Positions 1-64,000 of a stretch of DNA of 64,000 nucleotides are shown here, piece by piece (the stretch's first letter is position 1; each line of letters starts with the position of its first letter). The notes beneath the pieces are model-generated. The model was not told where the DNA came from. It worked only from the letters and a program-made list of their open reading frames with translations, and searched no databases. Source of the DNA: Larimichthys crocea (lineage: Eukaryota; Chordata; Actinopteri; Sciaenidae); NCBI RefSeq assembly GCF_000972845.2, contig NC_040017.1:20470742-20534741 (forward strand), read 5' to 3'. Both the position numbers and the translations under genes were made by a program.

Positions 1-245
1 TAGAGGGAAAAGTGGAGGGGAAACAATCAGGCACAGGTGAAACACATGAGGGAGGCAGGTAATCAGAGAGCAGAGGAAGGCGGAGACCTGAAAGATAAGA
101 CAGGAGGATAACAGATAACATGATGGTTCCAGACATGACAAGAATCACTTGACTTGTAAATAAAAGACCATGAAGAAGAATAGCATTAGACACCAACTTT
201 TGATTTTTGACAGTTCTGTTGCTAAGAACACAGTTTGGTACCAGA

Positions 246-700
246 AAAAAAGTGGTACCTCCAAGGAAACTGTAGTTCCTCAAACAGACACTAAAGGTTG
301 ACCACAGAACAAGTCAGTCTCCATAAGTCCCCATGTTAAAATGTCCAACTTCACAGCAGAAATAAACACGTTTACAGCCTGGTACAAAAAACAGTTTTGG
401 TCTCTATAGCTAATTTCCCTGTTCATGACAACTGTACTGAGTCTGAATTTTTATAGAATCCACCTCTTCAAATTATATTAAGGCTTAAAGTTATGCAGGA
501 TTAACAGCGTGGACTCTTTGATTGACGGGTAGTTACAGATGATTTGTTTGAGCACCCAGGTTCATTCAGCCTGCTGTTCCAGCCGATCCATGCTATAGTG
601 ATTGGCAGGACTGCCAAGATGGCGACAGCCAGCCAGAGCCACAGGCCAGAGCTTCAAAATGGCTCTTCAAAAACCTGTGGGTGACGTCACAGATTTCCTG
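246..700 (+). repeat. teleost interspersed repeat, family A, copy 1
   Basis: Closely resembles 31880-32345 (same strand) and 28668-28866 (opposite strand): shared blocks include tccataagtccccatg, aacttcacagcagaaata, tttacagcctggtacaaaa and tttgattgacgggta. The distal part ends with a gtgacgtcac-type segment. I recall this as a common unclassified teleost repeat. No coding capacity. Confidence 0.75.
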
Positions 701-2586
701 TAAAATATCAACAATGTAAATCTTATTGAAGAACAGAGAAGTGGATAAGAAATCCATCAACATCTCTGTGTTGTTTCTATCAGTGTCTTTCTGTCAGTAG
801 ATATTGTTGTGTCAGCCGGTGTTTGTGCGACATGGTGCGGAGGCAGCACAGCTGTTTGGCTGGATGGTTTGATGTTGTCATCTCTGTTGATCAGCTCCTC
901 TGACATCTGCACAGCTGCCTCTGGCAAAACCAGAAGTCCCCCCCCACCACCACCACCAAACATTCTCACAGCCCTCTCGAGCTGGCCTGCAGTGATGATG
1001 AAAACAGAAGTGTATCACAGTCCACTGACAGAGCAGCGAGTCTTAGTCCGACACACCGAAAGATCAAAGTGAAGATACTGAGCGGCTTCATGACCCGTCC
1101 ACCTGTAGCGTCACCTCTACTGTCGAATATGAAACGTTTGTTTTCCTCCACTGACAGCTGAAACTCAGTTTATCTGTGATCCAGACACAGAAGCTCTCAA
1201 ATGTGTGTTCAAACCAAAGAAAGGAGATAAGACATTGAAAGAGGAAAAGCAAAATCCGGCAAAGTAATCTTGTTATGAAAAGGTCGCATTTCTTATTTTG
1301 TTGAATGTACTTTTCTACCATTGAGCTGTTTGAAGCTGAGTGAAGCTGACACATGCAGAAATGCTGCAAAGTCTCAGAGGATGTACTTTAGAAAACCAAT
1401 ACAGGCTTTTTCTTTTGACCACTTACTCATTTACACATTTCATTTCTTTGATGTTTCTACTGCACAAAAAGATTGTTCACTGAATAATTTGGGCAAGATT
1501 TAATACTGTAGACCCTTCTTAGCATTTTGTTCACATTTCATGATTTTACCAATAGCACCGTTTCATCTTCATCAGTTTGCTGAGAAATCTCAGCAGGATG
1601 GAAGACTGCATTTTAAATATTTGTTCAACAAGATGAACGCTGCGCTTCACCCCGGAAAACTCTGGATCTGTCAGTTTTGTTATTTGTGCAATGTGAAGAC
1701 AATATTTAGATTTCTCTAGCCTGTTTGCAAACTGGGAATTGAATAAAGAGCTTCATAAAATGTCTTTTTTATCATTAAACCCTGATAATACAGTAAACTG
1801 CGTGTCAAAGTAGGCTCACAGGCCAAAAAAGATATTTTTGAAGTGCAGAATATTCTGTGCTGTGTCATCTCATTGAAAAAAATCTTTAAATGTGTAATGG
1901 GCTCTTCAGTAAAGTGTTACAGCTCTTTGGTGGCCGTTCATACCACCGATTTGCAGCAGCAGGGGGTATTTATGCAGGATTGCTTTCATCTTCTTTACTC
2001 CATCTAAAGAATCTGATGTTGCCCTCCACTTGCCTGTATAATAATAAATAAAAAGTCATACCTCTCTTTTACTCAGCACACTGCTGGAATCTCCCATCTT
2101 CACCATACAAAATCACTCAACCCCTGTTTATGTCTGGAACATGTAAACCTATGAGGGTTTTTTTTTTTGAGTGTGCCTTCAGGCTGCTGAAGCGAATGCC
2201 AATACAATTTCCGCATTGTTTATTGACGTGAGCCGTTGACAAATTTGATGTGTGTTAATCCAGATTTGTTATTTGATGACATGAATTTAAATAATGAGAC
2301 GAACTGACAGATTCAGCCTGAAAGGAAAATTCTTGGTATTGGCTGCTGCTGCTTCAGTGTAATTGCCACGGGAGGTAAACCGTGTTTGTATACAAGTGGG
2401 ACATCTATTTATTATAAGGCTGCTGGTTTATTATGCTGCTGGATTACACTCTGCACTGTTCATGGATGACAAATGGAAAACTCAAGTCTCTCTGACTAAA
2501 GTCATTAATAAAGGTTTTTAGGAAATTATTAAACTTACTGGTAGAATGCACACCATGACATAGTAAATTACATTTATCATTTGAAT

Positions 2587-2990
2587 CGGGCCCGGGCCGG
2601 GTTTGGGTAAATGAGCGATCACGTGATGCGTTTCGATCTGCGCAAGACAGGTGCAAAAATGGATGCTGAGGAGGTAAAACGGAAGTTAGCCTGTGGTGAC
2701 TTTGTGTTGGTTGAGCCAGCGAAAGCAAGGTCTGAGGTGTGGGAAAACTTAGACCATGTACACAATGAAAATAATGAGCCATTGGGCAATGTTAAGTGCA
2801 AAAAATGCGACGTTTTGTTGAAATATGACAGCAAAACGACAGGAAATTCGTTGCACAAATTACTCATTTTTGACTGATATGCCATATGCGCACATTTGAA
2901 TATTGTCAGGCTGCAAATGGGCTCAGGCCGAATTTATCGGGCACGGGCCGGGTCGGGCCTGACTTCTAAGGCCCGTTTTATGCTCTAATA
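2587..2990 (+). mobile_element. hAT-like element fragment with BED-type zinc finger
   Basis: A short segment bounded by GC-rich inverted motifs (about 2587-2606 and 2938-2961, gggccggg-type) unlike the AT-rich surroundings. It encloses an ORF whose C-terminal half resembles a BED zinc finger of hAT transposases. Ends and target-site duplication are not clearly resolved. Probably a deleted non-autonomous copy. Confidence 0.5.
2611..2877 (+). pseudogene. BED-finger ORF fragment, 88 codons
   Basis: Reads M-S-D-H then EVWENLDHVHNENNEP, VKCKKCDVLLKYDSKTTGNS and LHKLL before a stop. Trp44, Cys63-x2-Cys66 and His82 fit the BED finger pattern (W, C-x2-C, H), but the final His/Cys ligand is lost at the stop, and no hAT catalytic or dimerisation domain follows. 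Alternative start Met17 at 2659. Likely a relic of a transposase N-terminus. Confidence 0.5.
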
Positions 2991-4384
2991 TGAGAATCTT
3001 TTTTTCCTAACCCTGAGCAGGAATAATCCAATAAGGATATTTGGATGTTTTTATTTTAGCTGCTCATCCACTTCCATCTTAATTTCCATCCATCCATTTC
3101 CCATAACTAGTTTATCCTCATCGTCACAGGGCTGACACATGGAGACATACAACATCAAACACAAATGGCTCAAACTGATTTTCAAAACATTATTGAGCTG
3201 TAGGTGGAAAAACAACGTTCATCAGCGTCTCCGTCCTGTCCTCACTCACCTCAGTCTTTCATCTATACTGATATTTTGTTGCATGTATCATCAGCCAACT
3301 TGTATCTTCTTTCTGGACAGAGGTCTCGTATTCATGCTCGTTTGTTGTACATATTTAACAACGGAGGCGGATTTAATGCTGTACACCTCGACAACAGCAG
3401 ATTATATGTTGGCGGTGATCCAGATCTTGGAGGGTTGAGTTATACTGCTTTCACATTCTGGTGGTAAAGTCCAAAATCCAGGTCCTCCAAGGCCAAACAG
3501 ACATTGATTTATGTAAATATTTTATTGAGAAATCAGACCAGGAGAATGTAAATATAAGCTTTTGGGGAAGTTTGCCCAATTTTGTGCTTGCTAATACAAA
3601 AACAGACCTTTTGCAAGCACTAAACATCCCCTACAGTGGATTTGAACCACCTGAAACTCAGACATTTTACTGCAGACTTCACAGATAACGTCTTTCTCTC
3701 TCTGGTTGAAGGTTTGTTGTGAAATCAGCTGCTGCTGTGTGTGATTTTAATGAAACTGCACAGAGTAATACAGGGATCTTATTTGCATACAGACATAAAA
3801 GAAGAAATGAAATTTTAATGATCATCCTAGAGGGGCTAATAAGTAAATACAGATGGGGATTAGGGTAACACAGAGAGATTAAAAGTATAAAAAGCAATAT
3901 AAAACAAGCAATGAACATCAAAGTTTTATTAACAGCACAAAGTAAACAGCAAGTTATATAGGCCATATATATATGTACACAAGAGAAGATGGAAAAATAT
4001 ACTTGCTGAAGTGCTGTGGCTTGCAAACAATACAACAAAGAATCAAAGACGGTTCAGAAACTCGTCTGTAACAGCGGGCTGCAGAATGGCTTTCAGATAA
4101 ATGTGCCAGATGACAGAGCTCAAGGACAAAAAGAGAGACGAAAAAGACAGAGAAGACAAGATACTATAGTTACTATTGTATAGTTTAAATTGTGTGGTTT
4201 CCAAATTTAACTATGATAGATGAACTAAAAAAATAAATCTTACATTTTTGTATTTATAAAATAGTAACAAGACTATGAGTTTACAGTTATGTGAGCAGCT
4301 CTGAGACTTCAATATCTCTTTACTATACTAAAAACCTCACACTTCCCCCAAAATGTACAAATGCACTTTTAGTTATATACTTAT

Positions 4385-4900
4385 ATCATAACACTTTGCA
4401 TACAGAGCAGGTCTAGACTGTACTCTTATTTTACACAGACTCAGCAGTTTCCACCTTGAGCAAGCGCTTGATGACAGTGGCAAGGAAAAACTCCCTTTAA
4501 GAGGCAGAAACTTTGAGTATAACTGAGGTGGTGGGTGGCCATCTGCTGCAAGTTTAGAGAGAGAGGAAGACAGAGAGAGATACACAGTCACAATAAAAAT
4601 AATGTTAACTAAAGCTAAAAACTTTAATCCATGAGAACCTGTGATCAGAGATAGAAATGCACGGACTGGCATGTTAACACAATTACAATGACAACGTGTA
4701 CGCCGTGTATTGTTTACCATGGTCACCAACTTTGTTTAGTGAGTTAGTGTGCTAACATTTGCTAATAAGCACTAAACACAAAGTACAGCTGAGGTTAGAA
4801 ACCAAAATAAAATGATGTTGTAGGTAAAAAGTCAAATTTCATGACCATCAATCCAATCGTTGTTGAGGCATTTCACCCAAAATCATGAATGTGAACCTCG
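4385..4900 (-). repeat. antisense LINE-tail-like and teleost repeat segment
   Basis: 4385-4590 carries the agtggcaaggaaaaactccc, tttaagaggcagaaac and gaggtggtgggtggccatctg motifs that I recall from 3' regions of teleost LINEs in antisense. 4725-4900 (gtgctaacatttgctaataagcactaaac...) matches another common teleost repeat. Diverged and not sharply bounded. Confidence 0.45.
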
Positions 4901-6559
4901 TTGTGCTACTAGGAAAAAAAGACAAAGCCATCAACAGGTAGGATTCATCATCTGGGAACAATGAATGTCATGAACAAAAAATATTTAAGCCAATCCTGAA
5001 CTGATTCCAATAAACAATAGATTTGAGTTGAGATATTTAAGAGGATCACCAAAGGCAATTCATATGAATACTATTTAAGACTTAAATCATGACTTTGATA
5101 CATTTTCTTTCTCACTTTTATATATCTAGTTAAAGATATATTGTCTGCTCATGAGCTGTACTCTCTGTGTTTCAGTGCCATCCATCATTGGTAGCTTTTC
5201 CTGACAGACTCATTCTGTTCGTGCCATTTTACAGGATCAACTCTAAAGCAATATCATTTTCATAGTGTGTCATTAAAAGTTGAATTAGTATTTAGGTAAT
5301 TACACAGCTGGAACTGATTAGATCAAGAAATTGGAAAAAAAACAACAGTGTTGGAGGTCAACCGAGGCCACTTTGACAACAATCACGACATCTGTCCCTC
5401 GATCTTCTACCCCGACACTTACTCACTGTGAGCTGACAGGCTGAAGGATGTTTCTAAATCTCTTTTCTCTCCCTCGAGGCTGTTGGCTCCAGGCACATCT
5501 CACACCTATATTTCTCTTTGCGCCTGTTGTTGAAATCAGATTTTTGCTTTTCTCTGATATATTCCAAAAGCAGCAGATATGGTTAGTTTCACTCGATTTG
5601 CTTTATTCTCTTGGTTATTTGCGCATTTCATTTGTCGGTGCTGCACATGATCTCCGCCAATCGGCGTTCTGTAGTGTAGGTTGTTTTTACTTTACTGAAA
5701 CACGTTTTGCTTCTCAGAGGAGCTTCTGTTTTGGCTGTGAGTGTCTCTTCTCACCTCTCCCTGCAGGAGATGATTCAGTAACCTGTGCTTTCGGGGTTTG
5801 GTGTAAAGCCTGCTTTGCATTCTCCTCCAGCCCAAACACAGGCTTTTTTATATCCTGCAACGCTTTGTTCAGATCCAATATGCACCTCTCTTTAGTCTCT
5901 TTCTCTCTCCTCTCCGGCTTCTTTCTGCTTGTCTGTGTATATTTAAATCTGCAAGCGTGTGTGTTATGTCTCTGCATCATTTAATTTAGCTCAGTATTAT
6001 GTGTCCAGAGGGGAGAGAGGGCACCAAAGGGGGAATGGAGACAGAGCAAGAAAGAGCGAAAGACAAACTGTGACCAAAAGACTGGCCGCTGTTTGATCCA
6101 AATGGACAGGCTGTGTCAAGTCTTTCAGATCTGCCAGGCAGGCATGTGTGCGAGACGAGAGAAGTCTGTCAGGTAGAAGGTTTTTCTTGCTGTATGACTC
6201 ATCCTGTCTTAGACTGTCTTGGATGACACTCTGTGACAAGGAGACAGCCGTTTTCGTCACACAGAACCACACAGCACACCTGGCTTGACTTTCTGGTTGA
6301 GATATAGACAGAGTTTCTCATTTACCGTGACAGTGCGGTGGTCTTTATGCCTGTATGTCAACATCCAATTTTTAATTTCTGGCTGTTTAGACCTTTGTTT
6401 GGGTTTTCAATATGGCAGAAATGGAATATAATCTCCATAACTATGTTTTCATTCATGTATATCATATGTATCACCTGAAAGTAAAACATTTTTTGACCCT
6501 AGAATGAGTTTTCATATCTACAAACACTGCTGATCCTCTTTCAAGTTGAACCACGTAGT

Positions 6560-6658
6560 TTCTCCTTTACGCTAGTAAGGAGAGGGTGAGGCGAGGGGTC
6601 TTAAAATGGAGCAATTGCACCACTAGATGGCACTAAATCCTACACACCGGACCTTTAA
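6560..6658 (+). repeat. short teleost interspersed repeat
   Basis: Contains the recurrent segments tctcctttacgctagtaagg, ccactagatggcactaaatc and ctacacaccggacctttaa, which I recognise as a widespread teleost SINE/MITE-like repeat. The family name is unknown to me. Confidence 0.5.
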
Positions 6659-8501
6659 TTTAGGTGGATTTTATTGAGCTTCACTGTACAAAGTGATGTA
6701 TGTACAGAGTTTGACACTAGAAGGATGAAAATGAAAAGTTTTGATGTACTCACTGAAAATCCAGATTTTAGGGGTGCACTACAAGCATGATCTGTGACAT
6801 CCAAAATACTTTGGAAGCTACTCCTGGTCCAATATTCAACGTGCAAAAGCCTCCACTGCACATACGTTGCAAACATGTTTTATCTGTTGTAGCGGTTCAA
6901 GAGTAGATGTTATTTCAAAAATCTTTTCAAAGATAATTGAACATTTTTTTGTGAAAAGAACATATCAGATACAATTTTTAGGTGTCTGTTAAAACATGTC
7001 AAGAATCCACAGGTTTTGGGCAGGTAAACGGTTCAGATTCAAGAGGCTGGAAAGCAAAGACACGAAGTGACATTTGCAATCTAGCAACTGACTGTGGAAA
7101 AAGAGCTGGCCTACTGACTGGTCTGATTACAGGGCGAAGTGGGAGTCAGGTGAGTAGTATGATGGGAAAGTCTGAGGGGAATTCTGGTTGACAGGTGGAG
7201 AGTGGTAATGAGTGAAATGCCTTTATAAGAAATGAAGTGGTTTGGGGAAGTGGGAATGTGGCTGAAAAAGGGGAGAATAAAAACAACTGAGGCAGCTGTC
7301 GGGACATGAAACAAACTCTATGTAATGGTTTTACTACATCTGGCTGCTGCCGAAGGGTGGGGAAACATGCTGAAAGGAAAACTGTGGTTTAGATTTTGCA
7401 GTGCTAATATCTTGAATTGTTGAGATGTTACTAAAATAGAGTCACGTAGGTCTCACAGGTCGACTTTCAATTATCTACCAGTGATTATACACAAAATGGG
7501 CTGCAAACTGGTGGATGGTTTGGGCAATGAGTCTACCATTAACCTTTGTGTTCTCTTCAAATGCTAAAGTTTTGTTTACAACCTGTTTGCTGCTCTGAAG
7601 GAACTATTTGTTAGTGATTCTGTCACGTTCAGAGATATCAAGCAAAACTAAACCGATGTTGTATTAAACTGTAGCAGCAAGAACTTGTTTTGTTTGAATA
7701 TCATGTATGAAGACACACCTACTGTTCCGTGGTTAATGGCGGTAAAGTGCTAGATTGTGCATATTTCATTATATCACACTCTGTTTTTTGGCACGAACAG
7801 GGAATGTAAACACGACAGTGTTTGTTTACAGTGTAAACTCCACAGGAGGCCTTTTAAATGGAGCGCCGGCAGCGCTGATGCAGCACGTATGACATTAAAT
7901 CTTTATCAGCGAATAATCAAACAGCAGACCGTGGCATGGCTGAAGGTTTGACAATGAGGATGGTGTACTTTAGAAACAGATGAATATCTGGTAATCCAGC
8001 TTAATAAGCATGTTACACTGCTCTCCTTGGGGTGTATTTAATCGTTGTAAACATCATTCAGAGCAAATCTACATCATTTGCAACACAATAGCTATTCATT
8101 TGTGTTCAGCCATGACGAGCCATGTGAAAGATATGTGTTTGCCAGGCAGACCCTGCTGTTTGCCGTGTCATGTGGCAGTTTTGTTTACTCCTGCACATTA
8201 AGCTGTCTGCACAGGTTGGGATAAGCAGCATGTGCCCTTCGGTAAGCCAAGTTTAAATAGAGTAGTAACCACACCCAACTGGCACAAATCAGAGCCGTGT
8301 TGTTTGGGTGCACGCTCTGATAAATTGTGGGCTAAAATGGCAGATATCCTACATGTGAGTGGCAAAACACCAGCAGGGTGAACTGTAGGTGTGTGGGGTG
8401 TTTTATTTATTTGACTTTAGCTCAGCAACAACGAGTCGCCATGTTATTGATTTGCAATGAGAGGAATGGGATTTTGCTGCACTGTCTTACTCCTCTTTGC
8501 T

Positions 8502-8503
<2 letters not shown>

Positions 8504-8544
<41 letters not shown>
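8504..8544 (+). repeat. (TG)n microsatellite abutting exon 1 acceptor
   Basis: A 41-base uninterrupted TG run ending eight bases before the exon, occupying the place of a polypyrimidine tract. TG/UG repeats near acceptors bind TDP-43 and reduce exon inclusion in known cases (CFTR exon 9). Confidence 0.97.
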
Positions 8545-8547
<3 letters not shown>

Positions 8548-8552
8548 AGCAG

Positions 8553-63456
<54,904 letters not shown>

Positions 63457-63961
63457 CGTCAAGAAAGAGATGGAAGGATTGCAGGAGGATAGAAGAGGAG
63501 GAGAACAAAGGGGTCTTAGTGTGCAGGGCCAAGGTGAGATCCTATTGTTTAAATATGGAAGATTTTGGGTCATAACAACATCATTCTTGTCAGGAATGAT
63601 ACCTTTTAATCTAAAGTTTATTGCTGAGAGAACACAGTGACATTGCTAAAAAGAATTTAGACAGGCTCTGAGAAAACAGTAAAAATATTACCCAGTTTAG
63701 AGACCAAGTTCTTTACAGCAATCATGTTTAACTTTGACCTGACACACTTGCTGCAGTTGTGCATATCATGTGTCAGAAACAGCACACTGTCCTTCATAAA
63801 TGATGCAGATTTCTCTTGGGCCATGCAACAATGGAACCGATTATTTAGTTTTGTAAAGAAATGGGTCAGCATTGAAGCAGCATAGGCTGAACTATCCTGA
63901 TTTAATGTCTGGTGAAGTTCCAAAAACACAGAATGTCCAGAATTATCACGTCCCACTCAGA

Positions 63962-63967
63962 AATAAA
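63962..63967 (+). terminator. candidate poly(A) signal AATAAA
   Basis: A canonical hexamer about 500 bases after the stop codon and the first AATAAA seen downstream of it. No GT-rich downstream element can be judged because the window ends 33 bases later. The true 3' end may lie further downstream. Confidence 0.3.
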
Positions 63968-64000
63968 AATCACTGTTGCGTTAATGGTGGGACACTTTAA

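Larger units (their letters stand above)
1..8552. other. upstream intronic or 5' region of pitpnm3, no exon recognised
   Basis: No exon encoding the expected acidic S-S-D-D-E-F-F-D-A region of PITPNM3 was found on the + strand. Recognisable repeats are listed separately (246-700, 2587-2990, 4385-4900, 6560-6658). I see nothing assignable in 700-2580, 2990-4380, 4900-6550 or 6660-8500. A fragment at 1-160 (caggtgaaacacatgaggg region) recalls a common teleost LTR-associated sequence but is too short to classify. Confidence 0.6.

Noticed and set aside
5448..5984. 178-codon + strand ORF
   Set aside because: Composed of pyrimidine-rich sequence giving mostly Phe, Leu, Ser and Cys; no domain, no flanking splice signals, no homologue recalled. 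Likely a chance ORF.

Overview
The window is vertebrate DNA, almost certainly from a ray-finned (teleost) fish. It is AT-rich, and long introns with canonical GT...AG borders hold repeats characteristic of teleosts: Tc1/mariner elements, hAT and TTAA-flanked miniature elements, antisense LINE fragments, LTR-like repeats and many dinucleotide microsatellites. No bacterial-type operon, phage or CRISPR is present.

One protein-coding gene runs along the + strand through nearly the whole window: the teleost orthologue of PITPNM3 (Nir1), a membrane-associated phosphatidylinositol-transfer-family protein that lacks the PITP domain. I place 17 exons between 8553 and 63456. All splice phases agree, giving 925 complete codons plus a stop. 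The first exon in the window opens in the middle of a codon, so the true 5' end (promoter, initiator ATG and the acidic FFAT-type region of the family) lies upstream of base 1 or is unrecognised in 1-8552. Exons 1-6 encode the lipase-like N-terminal half, exons 7-10 the DDHD domain, exons 11-13 a linker or C2-like region, and exons 14-17 the LNS2 domain and a basic tail.

Layout: 1-8552 is upstream intron with repeats. 8553-26001 holds exons 1-3, separated by a 16-kb intron (two TTAA-type and Tc1 remnants, a large inverted repeat at 13.9-16.5 kb, and one LTR-like copy) and a 1-kb intron almost filled by an antisense LINE. 26002-47408 holds exons 4-8 with large introns. 47409-55645 is an 8-kb intron with an LTR-like copy and a nearly intact Tc1 transposase interrupted by one stop codon. 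55646-63456 is a compact 3' cluster of nine exons.

I did not find a new biological system. The points most worth checking are unusual splicing geometry in pitpnm3 (exon 1 between complementary GT and AC tracts; a perfect 46-bp duplication of the exon 5 splice donor), a frame-ambiguous C-terminus in a G/GGA tract, unclassified repeat families with several copies in the window, and one unassigned minus-strand ORF at 20.8-21.3 kb.
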